64,000 nt of DNA. Source: Sphingomonas sp. PAMC26645 (GTDB taxonomy: Bacteria > Pseudomonadota > Alphaproteobacteria > Sphingomonadales > Sphingomonadaceae). Where the stretch lies: the NCBI RefSeq assembly GCF_004795835.1, contig NZ_CP039249.1, forward strand, positions 2,042,501-2,106,500. The letters are read 5' to 3'. The notes under the pieces were generated by a model, which did no database searches, had not been told where the DNA came from, and saw only the letters and a list, made by a program, of their open reading frames with translations. Below, piece by piece: positions 8,248 to 16,165 of this stretch (position 1 is its first letter; each line of letters begins with the position of its first letter). The position numbers and the translations under genes were made by a program.

Positions 8248-9291
8248 TTGGAACCGATCCTGGCCCGTAACGACTCGCGTATCTACCTCGATCACGCCGC
8301 CACTACGCCGATGCGCCCCGAGGCCGTCGCGGCGGTTGGCGAGGGCATGGCGCGCTGGGCGAACCCGTCCTCGCCGCATGCCGAGGGACGCGCGGCGCGG
8401 GCTGCGCTGGAGGACGCACGGAAGCGGATCGCCAAGGCGCTGGGCTGGCCGCATCACGTGATCCTGACCAGCGGCGCGAGCGAGTCCGCGACGCTTGCGC
8501 TGCGTGGGCGCCCCGGCGTCGCGGTGGCGGCGGTAGAGCATGATGCGGTCCTCCGTGCTGCGGAACAGCCGGTGATGCTGGAGGTCGATGCCGGCGGTAT
8601 CGTCGCGAACGGAGAGGGCACCCAGCCGATCGCACTGCAATCCGCGAACAGTGAAACCGGCGTCCTTCAGGATCGACCCACCGGTCTCTGGATAGCCGAT
8701 TGCTCGCAGGCCGCGGGCAAGCTCCCGCTCCCCGAAGCGGACCTGATCATCGTCTCCGCGCACAAGCTCGGCGGCCCTCCCGGCATCGGCGCGCTGCTGG
8801 TCCGCGATCTCGGTCTGCTCGACCCGACCGGCGGGCAGGAGCGTGGCTACCGAGGCGGCACCGAGAACCTCCCCGGCGCGCTCGGGTTCGCCGCCGCGCT
8901 CGAAGCGCCTCGCGACTGGTTCGCCGACATGGCCAACCTTCGCGCCAAACTCGACGAAGCCGTCCTCGCAAGCGGCGGCGAGATCGTCGCGCAAAACTCC
9001 CCCCGCATCCCCACGATCGCCTCCTACCGCATGCCCGGCGTCAGTTCCGCCGCGCAGCTGATCCGACTCGACATGGCTGGGTTCGCCGTCTCCGCGGGCA
9101 GCGCGTGCTCGTCGGGCAGCATGCGCCCAAGCCACGTCCTCGCCGCAATGGGCTATTCCGCCGAGGCCGCCGCCGAAGTCGTCCGCGTCAGCTTCGGCTG
9201 GACCACGACACCGGACGACGTCGCGAAGTTCGCCGAAGCCTGGACGCGCATTGCGGCGGACATAAAGCGCCCTGCGAGACTGGGGGCATGA
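8248..9291 (+). CDS. Cysteine desulfurase-like aminotransferase class V (first of a pair)
   Basis: 347 residues, NifS/IscS type. The N-terminus has YLDHAATTPM; the PLP lysine is in SAHKLGG (about Lys173) and the sulfur-accepting Cys is in SAGSACSSG (about Cys287). TTG at 8248 is the only usable start, since an in-frame TAG lies at 8224. Members move sulfur from cysteine to Fe-S or thio-cofactor pathways. It is about 40-50 residues shorter than IscS. Its stop overlaps the start of a second paralogue, and a [2Fe-2S] ferredoxin follows, which supports an Fe-S biogenesis role. Confidence 0.85.
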   Translation: MEPILARNDSRIYLDHAATTPMRPEAVAAVGEGMARWANPSSPHAEGRAARAALEDARKRIAKALGWPHHVILTSGASESATLALRGRPGVAVAAVEHDAVLRAAEQPVMLEVDAGGIVANGEGTQPIALQSANSETGVLQDRPTGLWIADCSQAAGKLPLPEADLIIVSAHKLGGPPGIGALLVRDLGLLDPTGGQERGYRGGTENLPGALGFAAALEAPRDWFADMANLRAKLDEAVLASGGEIVAQNSPRIPTIASYRMPGVSSAAQLIRLDMAGFAVSAGSACSSGSMRPSHVLAAMGYSAEAAAEVVRVSFGWTTTPDDVAKFAEAWTRIAADIKRPARLGA

Positions 9292-10373
9292 CCTACCTCG
9301 ACTACCAGGCAACCACCTCCCTCGCGCCCGAAGCGCTCGCTACGATGCTCCCCTGGCTCGAATCGCAGCACGCCAACCCGCACTCCGCGCACCGCGAAGG
9401 TCGCCGCGCCAAAGCCGCCGTCGAAGTCGCCCGCGATCAAGTCGCCGCGCTGCTCCCCCCCGGCGGTCGCGTCGCGTTCACCAGCGGCGCGACCGAAGCG
9501 CTCAACTGGGCGATCAAGGGCACGCCCGGCCCAATCGTCACGCTCAGCACCGAACACGTCGCCGTCCTCGATACGGTCGCAGCGGAAGCCGCGAGGGGGC
9601 GCCAGGTCACGATCCTCCCGGTCAACCCAGACGGCTTGGTCGACCTCGACGAAGCCCGCGCCGCGATCCAGCCCGGCACCGATCTCGTCGCCGCGATGCT
9701 CGTCAACAACGAGATCGGCGTCATCCAGCCGATCGCTGCGCTCGCCGAGATCGCCCACGCAGCCGGCGCGTTGGTGCTCTGCGACGCGGTGCAAGGCTAT
9801 GGCCGCGTTTCGATCCCCGACACCGTCGACCTCGTCGCCATCTCCGCTCACAAAATTTACGGGCCCAAGGGCATCGGCGCACTCTGGATCCGCGATGGCG
9901 TCGACCTCGCCCCCCTGATACACGGCGGCGGGCAGGAAGCCCCCGGCCGCTCGGGCACGCTGTCACCCGCACTCTGCGCAGGCTTCGGCGTCGCCGCGAA
10001 ACTCATGGCCGACCGCAAGGACCAGGACGCCGCGCACATCGACCGCCTCTGGTCGCTCGCGCTCGACCGCCTCGGCCCCGGCTGGACGATCAACGGCTCG
10101 ACCGAACATCGCTACCACGGCAACCTCAACGTCCGCCGCGCAAACCTCGACGTGAACCGGCTTATGTCCGACCTTCGCGACATCGCCTTCTCCGCCGGCT
10201 CGGCCTGCGCCAGCGGTTCGGGCCGCTCCAGCCACGTCCTCCGCGCGATCGGCCTCACCGAAGCACAGGCACGGTCCAGCATCCGCCTCGGCTTCGGCCG
10301 CTACACCACCGAAACCGAACTCCGCGACGCGATCGATGCGATCGTTGCCGCAGCCGAGGCGCAATGGCCATGA
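9288..10373 (+). CDS. Cysteine desulfurase (second of a pair)
   Basis: 361 residues from ATG 9288, overlapping the upstream stop (ATGA). It starts with YLDYQATT. The PLP lysine is in SAHKIYGPKG (about Lys189) and the catalytic Cys in SAGSACASGSGRSSH (about Cys307), with the conserved RIGFG-like end RLGFGRYTT. It is closer to canonical IscS/NifS than its upstream neighbour. The two are clearly diverged, not a recent duplication. They form a coupled three-gene unit with the ferredoxin. Confidence 0.9.
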   Translation: MTYLDYQATTSLAPEALATMLPWLESQHANPHSAHREGRRAKAAVEVARDQVAALLPPGGRVAFTSGATEALNWAIKGTPGPIVTLSTEHVAVLDTVAAEAARGRQVTILPVNPDGLVDLDEARAAIQPGTDLVAAMLVNNEIGVIQPIAALAEIAHAAGALVLCDAVQGYGRVSIPDTVDLVAISAHKIYGPKGIGALWIRDGVDLAPLIHGGGQEAPGRSGTLSPALCAGFGVAAKLMADRKDQDAAHIDRLWSLALDRLGPGWTINGSTEHRYHGNLNVRRANLDVNRLMSDLRDIAFSAGSACASGSGRSSHVLRAIGLTEAQARSSIRLGFGRYTTETELRDAIDAIVAAAEAQWP

Positions 10374-10675
10374 TCGTCCGCTTCATCGCCCGCGACGGCA
10401 CCGCAACGACGACCGTCGCAACCCCCGGCGACCGCCTGCTGGACGCCGCACAGGCGCATAACCAGCCGCTCGAAGGCACTTGCGAAGGCCATCTCGCCTG
10501 CGCGACCTGCCACGTCATCGTCGACCCCGCCGACTTCGCCCGCCTGCCGCCGGCGAGCGAGGACGAGGAGGACATGCTCGATCTCGCACACAATGCGACG
10601 CGCACCAGTCGTCTCGCCTGCCAGATCCGCCTGACCGAAGCGCTCGACGGCTTGACCGTTCGTATCCCGAATTAA
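10370..10675 (+). CDS. [2Fe-2S] ferredoxin, adrenodoxin/ISC type
   Basis: 101 residues with the ligand pattern C-E-G-H-L-A-C-A-T-C and a fourth Cys in RLACQIRL, spaced as in adrenodoxin-type (Fdx) ferredoxins. The acidic interaction helix ASEDEEDMLDLA is present. ATG 10370 overlaps the desulfurase stop and has GAGG ten bases upstream; ATG 10364 is possible but poorly spaced. It probably supplies electrons for Fe-S cluster assembly by the adjacent desulfurases, or serves a P450-type system. Confidence 0.92.
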   Translation: MIVRFIARDGTATTTVATPGDRLLDAAQAHNQPLEGTCEGHLACATCHVIVDPADFARLPPASEDEEDMLDLAHNATRTSRLACQIRLTEALDGLTVRIPN

Positions 10676-10787
10676 ACGACAGCAAAGCTTACAGGAAGAC
10701 AACCGCCGGTTCAGGGAACGTGCACGGCCGGAAGCGGATTATCCCCTCATCGCCTCAATGTACGAGGTCTTGAGAGGAGTACCGGAC

Positions 10788-11129
10788 ATGAAGATCATCG
10801 CAATGTTCGCCGCCGGCGCGCTGGCCGCCGGGACGCTGTTCGCCTCGGCCCCCGCCGATGCGCAACGCCACGGCTGGGACGGCCCCCGCCGCGGTGGCGA
10901 CTGGCACGGCGACCGCGGATGGCATGGCAATCGCGGCTGGCACGGTGACCGCGGCTGGCGCGGCAGGGATCGCGGCTATCGTGGCTATGGCGGCGGGTAT
11001 CGTGGCGATCACGGCTACCGAGGCGGCGGCTACGGCTATCGCGGACCTCGCGGATACGGCCGCTCGCGCGTCGTCTGCCGGATTGAGCGTGGCTATTACG
11101 GCCCGGTTCGTCGCTGCTTCCGCCGCTAG
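10788..11129 (+). CDS. Secreted Gly/Arg/Tyr/His-rich repeat protein
   Basis: 113 residues from ATG 10788 behind AGAGGAG. A Sec signal peptide (MKIIAMFAAGALAAGTLFAS, cleavage after PADAQ) precedes a low-complexity region of GWHGDR/GWHGNR/GWRGRDRGYRGYGGG-type repeats. The C-terminus holds two Cys (VVCRIERGYYGPVRRCFRR) that could form a disulfide. The mature protein is strongly basic and probably periplasmic. Function unknown; similar short proteins occur in sphingomonads. Confidence 0.78.
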   Translation: MKIIAMFAAGALAAGTLFASAPADAQRHGWDGPRRGGDWHGDRGWHGNRGWHGDRGWRGRDRGYRGYGGGYRGDHGYRGGGYGYRGPRGYGRSRVVCRIERGYYGPVRRCFRR

Positions 11130-11132
11130 TAC

Positions 11133-11157
11133 GGAACCGTAACGAACGCTTTTAGTT
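11133..11157 (+). promoter_or_regulatory. Weak candidate EcfG-type promoter
   Basis: GGAAC at 11133 is followed after 16 bases by AGTT (one mismatch to CGTT), 54 bases before the next gene. Only the first base of the -10 element differs. Tentative. Confidence 0.35.
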
Positions 11158-11210
11158 TGATAACATAGGTTGCCGGGGTCGGGAGGCCCCGCACCCAAAA
11201 GGAGAGTATC

Positions 11211-11450
11211 ATGAAGTTGTTCACCATCGCCGCCGCCGGTCTCGTCGCACTGACCGGCCTTGCCCCCGTCGGCATCGCCGCCGAAGCTTCGGCACAGCGC
11301 ACTGTCGTCCACGAGCGCACCGTCGTTCGCCACGACGATCGTCGTCCCGGCTACCGTCGCCACGCCGTGCGTACGCGCCAGGTTTGCCGTAACGTCTATC
11401 GCAATCATCACCGCCAGCGCGTTTGCCGCACGGTTCGCGTCAGCCGCTGA
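11211..11450 (+). CDS. Small secreted basic protein
   Basis: 79 residues from ATG 11211, with AAAAGGAGAG just upstream. A signal peptide (MKLFTIAAAGLVALTGLAP, then IAAEASAQ) precedes a very basic mature part of about 50 residues rich in Arg and His, with Cys in RQVCRN and RVCRTV. The general build resembles the preceding gene: signal, Arg-rich body, two Cys near the end. The two may be related periplasmic proteins. Function unknown. Confidence 0.75.
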   Translation: MKLFTIAAAGLVALTGLAPVGIAAEASAQRTVVHERTVVRHDDRRPGYRRHAVRTRQVCRNVYRNHHRQRVCRTVRVSR

Positions 11451-11510
11451 TCGAATAGCCGCGATTACTAAAGCGGCTTGATCATCCCGCCCGACCCCGC
11501 CATATGCGCC

Positions 11511-11606
11511 GCGGGAGTCGGGCGGACGTGGTCGTCGCCAACTTGGTCAGATCCGGAAGGAAGCAGCCACAACGACTCAGCTACGGGTCGTCCCGGCTCC
11601 CACCGC
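11511..11606 (+). ncRNA. ffs: Signal recognition particle RNA (4.5S-like, small bacterial type)
   Basis: The domain IV signature GGTCAGATCCGGAAGGAAGC at 11545-11564, followed by AGCCAC, is the invariant Ffh-binding hairpin core. Flanking sequence pairs as a long closing helix: GGGAGTCGGG near 11513 with CCCGGCTCCC near 11592-11601, one G-U pair. The length of about 96 bases fits the Alu-less bacterial form. The order SRP RNA-dnaX-ybaB is common in bacteria and supports the call. Exact ends are approximate. Confidence 0.92.
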
Positions 11607-11631
11607 GAACGTTTGCAAGCAAACGTTCGCG
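11604..11631. other. Perfect 28-base palindrome after the SRP RNA
   Basis: CGCGAACGTTTGC and its reverse complement are separated by only AA. As RNA it folds as a 12-bp stem with a 4-base loop. There is no T-run after it, so it is not a canonical intrinsic terminator. It could end or process the SRP RNA precursor or bind a dimeric protein. Confidence 0.6.
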
Positions 11632-11946
11632 CGGCCAGCGGTGCAGAGCACCGACTGACGATGCGGCCTAGCCGCAGCGCACTTCTAATCGTCCTCGCTA
11701 ACCAGTTACGCTAGCTGATCACCCAAGCGCAATCGGGGCAAAACCACTCCCGATGTTCCCGCAACGTTCCAAACCATTATCCTACGCTGCGGCGTTGTGG
11801 CATAAGCCGCGCATGACCGGCATTGCCCACATCACAGGTTCCGACAATCCACTCGCCAGCCTCCGGGTACGTCGAAGTGCAGACCCTTCCCAGCGTGTGA
11901 ACTTTGTGAACTTCCGACCCCTTCGACAGCACGCGCAGCACCCGCT

Positions 11947-13659
11947 ATGACGACCGCAATGTCAGATTCCTTCGACCTGGGCGAACCCCCGCAGCCGGCT
12001 AAAACACCGGATGCCCCCGCCTACCGCGTGCTCGCGCGCAAATACCGTCCGCAGACCTTTTCCGAGCTGATCGGGCAGGACGCGATGGTCCAGACGCTCG
12101 GCAACGCGATCAAGCGCGACCGGCTCGCGCACGCGTTCCTGATGACCGGCGTCCGCGGCGTCGGGAAAACATCGACCGCCCGCCTGATCGCCAAGGCGCT
12201 CAACTGCATCGGCCCTGACGGCGACGGTGGCCCGACGATCGACCCCTGCGGCGTCTGCGAACCCTGCCGCGCGATCGCCGAGGGCCGCCATATCGACGTG
12301 ATTGAGATGGACGCCGCCAGCCACACCGGCGTCGACGACGTCCGCGAGATCATCGACGCGTCGCGCTATTCTGCCGTCACCGCGCGTTTCAAGATCTACA
12401 TCATCGACGAAGTCCACATGCTGTCGAAGAACGCGTTCAACGCGCTGCTGAAGACGCTGGAAGAGCCGCCTCCCCATGTGAAATTCCTGTTCGCGACGAC
12501 CGAAGTGAACAAGGTCCCGGTGACGGTGCTCTCGCGCTGCCAACGGTTCGACCTGCGCCGCATCTCCGCCGAACAGCTCGCCAAGCACTTCGCCTGGGTT
12601 TCGACCGAAGAGGGCGTCGTCGCTGATCCCGAGGCGCTGATGCTGATCGCGCGCGCCGCGGAAGGCTCCGCGCGCGATGGCCTGTCGATCCTCGACCAGG
12701 CGATCGCGCATGCCGGGCTCGAAGGCGGCGGCGTGACCGCCGACGCGGTTCGCCAGATGCTCGGCCTGTCGGATCGCGGCGCGGTGCGGGACCTGCTGAC
12801 GCTGATCCTGGCCGGCGACGGGGCAGGGGCGCTCGCCTCGATGCGCCGGCAATATGATTACGGCGTCGACCCGCTGTCGGTGCTGCGCTCGCTGCTCGAA
12901 ACCGTCCACGGCATCACGCTGACCAAGGTCGGCACGCCGGCGGACGCCGCGCAGCCGATGGAGGAGCGGGCGGCACGCGAGGAATGGGCGGCATCGCTCG
13001 GCTTCCCCGCGTTGCACCGCCTGTGGCAGCTGTTCCTCAAGGGGCATGATGAAGTCGCCAAGGCAGCGCTGCCGATCGAGGCCGCGGAAATGGCGTTGTT
13101 GCGTGCGATCTACGCCTCGACGCTGCCCGACCCCGGCGAGCTCGCGCGGCAGATCGCCAGCGGAGCGGCTCCCGCGGTTGCACCAACGGCGCCGCCTCTA
13201 CCGTCACCTACACCCCCGTCCGGCGAAGCGCCGCCCTGGAACGCTGGATCCGCTGCGAAGGCGCCCGAACCCGTCGCAACCGGCCCAATCCTGCCGCCGA
13301 CGTTCGAAGCGCTGGTTGATCTGCTCGACGAATCAGGCGGCCTCGCGATCGCCGCGCGTCTTCGTCACGGCGCACGCGTCGTCAGTTACTCGCCGCCTGA
13401 ATTCGTCCTCAGCGGCAGTCGCCCTGTCTCGGCTGACACGCTCGCCGAACTCAACACGCTGTTGAAGAGCGTGACGCGGACCGCGTGGAAAGTGTCGATC
13501 GTCGACGCCCCCGGCGCGCCGACGCTGCGCGAGGCGCAGGACGCCGCCGACGCCGCGGTGCGCCAGGCTATTCTCGAATCCCCCATCATGAAGGCCGCGG
13601 TGGCAGCGTTTCCCGACGCCCAGCTTGAATCGTGGCCAGGTCAAAGGAGCAACGCATGA
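11947..13659 (+). CDS. dnaX: DNA polymerase III gamma/tau subunit (clamp-loader ATPase)
   Basis: 570 residues. The clamp-loader AAA+ core is complete: YRPQTFSELIGQ, Walker A GVRGVGKTS, a four-Cys zinc module (C-x-C-x2-C pattern around DPCGVCEPC), Walker B IYIIDEVHML, sensor 1 FATTE and the SRC motif LSRCQRFDL. A Pro/Ala-rich linker near residues 400-440 leads to a tau-like C-terminal domain (LVDLLDESGG onward). No frameshift slip site is obvious. ATG 11947 is used; ATG 11959 is possible and neither has a strong ribosome site. The stop overlaps ybaB. Confidence 0.95.
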   Translation: MTTAMSDSFDLGEPPQPAKTPDAPAYRVLARKYRPQTFSELIGQDAMVQTLGNAIKRDRLAHAFLMTGVRGVGKTSTARLIAKALNCIGPDGDGGPTIDPCGVCEPCRAIAEGRHIDVIEMDAASHTGVDDVREIIDASRYSAVTARFKIYIIDEVHMLSKNAFNALLKTLEEPPPHVKFLFATTEVNKVPVTVLSRCQRFDLRRISAEQLAKHFAWVSTEEGVVADPEALMLIARAAEGSARDGLSILDQAIAHAGLEGGGVTADAVRQMLGLSDRGAVRDLLTLILAGDGAGALASMRRQYDYGVDPLSVLRSLLETVHGITLTKVGTPADAAQPMEERAAREEWAASLGFPALHRLWQLFLKGHDEVAKAALPIEAAEMALLRAIYASTLPDPGELARQIASGAAPAVAPTAPPLPSPTPPSGEAPPWNAGSAAKAPEPVATGPILPPTFEALVDLLDESGGLAIAARLRHGARVVSYSPPEFVLSGSRPVSADTLAELNTLLKSVTRTAWKVSIVDAPGAPTLREAQDAADAAVRQAILESPIMKAAVAAFPDAQLESWPGQRSNA

Positions 13660-13979
13660 AGAATATCGACGAAATCCTCGCGATGGCGCAGAACGTCCAG
13701 AGCGAGATGGAAAAGGCGCAGGCCAATCTCGACACGATCGAGGTCGAGGGCGCATCCGGCGGCGGCCTCGTCAAGATCAAGGCCTCCGCCAAGGGCCGCA
13801 TAATCAACATCGCGATCGACGATTCGCTGATGCAGGTGAGCGAGAAGCAGATGCTCGAGGACCTCCTCACCGCTGCATTCAACGACGCACGTGCCAAGGC
13901 CGATGCGGTGTCGGGCAGCGAGATGTCGAAGATGACGAGCGGCCTGCAACTGCCGCCCGGGTTCAAGCTGCCGTTCTGA
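13656..13979 (+). CDS. ybaB: YbaB/EbfC family nucleoid-associated protein
   Basis: 107 residues from ATG 13656, overlapping the dnaX stop (ATGA) with AAAGGAG upstream. The family pattern is clear: a helical start (MKNIDEILAMAQNVQSEMEK), IEVEGASGGGLVKI, then LLTAAFNDARAKAD, with a Leu/Pro-rich end. These small dimers bind DNA without strong specificity. The coupling to dnaX is conserved widely among bacteria. Confidence 0.95.
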   Translation: MKNIDEILAMAQNVQSEMEKAQANLDTIEVEGASGGGLVKIKASAKGRIINIAIDDSLMQVSEKQMLEDLLTAAFNDARAKADAVSGSEMSKMTSGLQLPPGFKLPF

Positions 13980-14025
13980 TACCTGCAACTGTCTCCTTAC
14001 AAATCGCACCCCAGAGCTTCACAAG

Positions 14026-14112
14026 CCCGTCATCCCAGCGAAAGCTGGGATATCCCTCGGTGACGCGCACCCTTCGCCACGAGGATACTCCAGCTTTCGA
14101 TGGGGTGACGGG
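14026..14112. repeat. Palindromic intergenic repeat (CGTCATCCCAGCGAAAGCTGGG type)
   Basis: CCCGTCATCCCAGCGAAAGC at the left, itself a small hairpin, faces CCAGCTTTCGATGGGGTGAC at the right, with a spacer of about 40 bases. The core (CAGCGAAAGCTG) differs from the CGCGAAGG family elsewhere in the window. It lies between convergent ybaB and mtgA. Confidence 0.7.
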
Positions 14113-14208
14113 TGAGGGGGCAGGTTCGTGATCAGAACGGAAGCTGACGGTGAGTTCAGCTGCCTCTCACTCCGCTACCCTGGAATTGATCCGGGGTGGC
14201 GGAACGGG

Positions 14209-14883
14209 TCAGGTTCGCAAGCAGCTGTCCAACCCATCGTTCCGGACAACCGAAACCCGCCGCGACAGCGTATTCCCATGTTTTCGCACGAAACCATGCG
14301 GGTCTATCGCAGCCCGCTTCTTTGGCAACGGTAGCACCGCAGCAATCCGCCCCGCCTCGGTCGGCGACAACTTAGAAGCATCATGGTTGAAATACCGGAT
14401 CGCCCCGGCATTCGCGCCGTATGTCCCGATCCCGGTCTCGGCGATGTTGAGATACACCTCCATGATCCGCCGCTTCCCCCACAGCGTCTCGATCAGCACG
14501 GTGAAATACGCCTCGAACGCTTTCCGCACATAGCCGCCGCCCTGGAAAAGGAACGCGTTCTTCGCGGTCTGCTGGCTGATCGTCGAGCCGCCGCGAATGC
14601 GTCCGCCCTGTGCATTGCGCGCCGCCGCCCCCGCCATCGCCTTGAAATCGAAGCCATGATGCGAACAGAACCGCGAATCCTCCCCGGCGATCGCCGCGCG
14701 CGCCATGTCCGAGTCCATCTCCGATAGCGGCATCCAGTCCTTCGTCACGCCGTGGCCGTTGATGACGTCGCCCATCATAGTCAACGTGAAGGGGACCGGC
14801 ACGAAGCGGTAGATGCCGACCCACGCGACCGTGATCAGGACGAAGGCGAAGACGATCTTTGCAGCGATGCGGATAAGGCCCAT
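14209..14883 (-). CDS. mtgA: Monofunctional peptidoglycan transglycosylase (GT51)
   Basis: 224 residues. One N-terminal membrane anchor (about 7-27) is followed by the GT51 domain: catalytic Glu motif AIAGEDSRFCSHHGFD, GGSTISQQTAKN, KRRIMEVYLNIAETG, and the small domain ending LPLPKK. There is no transpeptidase domain. It polymerises lipid II glycan strands at the inner membrane. It is the last gene of the rluD-rpoH-amine oxidase-mtgA run, nine bases after the oxidase. Confidence 0.95.
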   Translation of the reverse strand: MGLIRIAAKIVFAFVLITVAWVGIYRFVPVPFTLTMMGDVINGHGVTKDWMPLSEMDSDMARAAIAGEDSRFCSHHGFDFKAMAGAAARNAQGGRIRGGSTISQQTAKNAFLFQGGGYVRKAFEAYFTVLIETLWGKRRIMEVYLNIAETGIGTYGANAGAIRYFNHDASKLSPTEAGRIAAVLPLPKKRAAIDPHGFVRKHGNTLSRRVSVVRNDGLDSCLRT

Positions 14884-14892
14884 CGCCGCTCC

Positions 14893-16164
14893 TTATGCGA
14901 TCGTCGCGGCCTCGCCAATGACTGCGCGGGCGGCGGTTACGCCGGTTTCGTACGCGCCGTGTGCGGTGGAGAAGTCGAATGGGTGGCAGGCCTCGCCCGC
15001 GAAGTGAATGCGGCCGTCGACCGAGGCGGCGAGGATGGCGCGCTGACCGGCCCGGCCGATCCGCGCGTGGCTATAGCTTCCGCCGATATAGGGTTCGTGG
15101 CGCCAGCGGGTTGCGACAAGCGGCGTGAAGCGCTTGCGCCAGTCGCTGCCGAGCAACCCCACCAGTTCGTCGATCGCGAACTGTGCCGCATCGCCGTCCT
15201 CCAGCATCTCCGCGCAGTCGCCGCCGAAGAAGCTCTCGACGATCGGCCAGCCGAACGGAGAAAGGCGGTGGCTGGCGGTGCAAGCGCTGTACGGGTTGCC
15301 GACCAGGTGCGCGTTGGTCGGCCATTCGGGCCGGTCGACGTGGAGGAACACCTTGTCCGCTAGGCCGAGCGGGAGGTCCGCGGCGGCGGCGTGCTTGTCG
15401 GGGAGCGGCGGATCGAAGACGATCTGCGACTTGGCGAGGACGGTAGTGGGGACGCAGACGATCACGTGGTCCGCCTCGATCGTCCCAGCCGGGGTGTCGA
15501 GTTTGATGCGGCGGCCGCTGTGGTCGACGCGGGTTACTGGGGTCGACAGGCGGATGTTCAGGCCGGCGGCACGGCTGGCGACGAGTGTGCCGTAGCCTTC
15601 CCTGACCGTCCAGTTGTCGTCGGTGGCGGCCTCTTCGTATGCGGCCCAGTCGTGGAGTGACACTTGGGTAAGGTTCGCGCCGTTAGCGTAGCCGGAGATC
15701 GCGTCGATCTTCGGGCGCCAATTGTCGTTGGGGGCGATGAAGTCGGACAGCGGGCGGTCGGGGCCTTCAAGGGCGACTAGGGCGCGCTCGTTCCAATCTT
15801 GGTAAGCTGTGGCAGAGGCTGACTGGTTTTCGGGTGGGAAGCCGAGGTCCCGCCACTGGGTGCGCCAGTTCGCGTCGGAGCGGTCTACCGTAAAGCCCGT
15901 CGCCTCGGCAATTTGAGTCCAAGGATTGCGCTGGGCGGAGTGTAGCCAGCCGCAACCAGCGTCGACATGTTCCCCCGCGAAGGCGGGGGTCCAGTCTGGG
16001 CCCCCGCCTTCGCGGGGGAACAAGGAGGCGAGGGACAGGCTGTGCGCACGGCCACCTAGGCGGTCATTGGCCTCGACCAACAGCACCTCTTGCCCCGCGT
16101 CGTGCAGCATTCTTGCCGCGGCAATACCGGCCGCACCGCCGCCGATGACGACGGTGCGCACCAT
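14893..16164 (-). CDS. FAD-dependent amine oxidase-like protein carrying an in-frame palindromic repeat
   Basis: 423 residues from ATG 16164. The dinucleotide-binding start VVIGGGAAGIAAARM, the acidic VEANDRLGGRAHS and the C-terminal FAD motif HFAGEACHPFDFSTAHGAYETG identify the flavin amine oxidase family. Residues about 48-66 (LFPREGGGPDWTPAFAGE) are encoded by a perfect palindromic repeat that is otherwise intergenic here. It falls between GGRAHSL and HVDAGCGWLHSA, where family members have a short loop. The frame is kept, so the enzyme may be functional. The gene starts one base after the rpoH stop. Substrate unknown. Confidence 0.85.
   Translation of the reverse strand: MVRTVVIGGGAAGIAAARMLHDAGQEVLLVEANDRLGGRAHSLSLASLFPREGGGPDWTPAFAGEHVDAGCGWLHSAQRNPWTQIAEATGFTVDRSDANWRTQWRDLGFPPENQSASATAYQDWNERALVALEGPDRPLSDFIAPNDNWRPKIDAISGYANGANLTQVSLHDWAAYEEAATDDNWTVREGYGTLVASRAAGLNIRLSTPVTRVDHSGRRIKLDTPAGTIEADHVIVCVPTTVLAKSQIVFDPPLPDKHAAAADLPLGLADKVFLHVDRPEWPTNAHLVGNPYSACTASHRLSPFGWPIVESFFGGDCAEMLEDGDAAQFAIDELVGLLGSDWRKRFTPLVATRWRHEPYIGGSYSHARIGRAGQRAILAASVDGRIHFAGEACHPFDFSTAHGAYETGVTAARAVIGEAATIA
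15969..16021. repeat. Palindromic repeat inserted inside the amine oxidase coding sequence
   Basis: A perfect 21-bp inverted repeat (arm GTTCCCCCGCGAAGGCGGGG plus one G) is separated by 11 bases that are themselves nearly palindromic (CCAGTCTGG). The whole folds as a hairpin of about 25 bp. The same sequence type lies in intergenic gaps at 37428 and 42011. In the oxidase frame it has no stop codon. Confidence 0.92.
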
Positions 16165-16165
16165 G

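Noticed and set aside
11478..11714. A 78-codon open frame over the SRP RNA
   Set aside because: The sequence is explained by the SRP RNA core; the peptide has no features and no ribosome site.
11753..11950. A 65-codon open frame just before dnaX whose stop overlaps the dnaX ATG
   Set aside because: No ribosome site and no protein-like composition; the overlap could suggest a leader peptide, but nothing else supports it.
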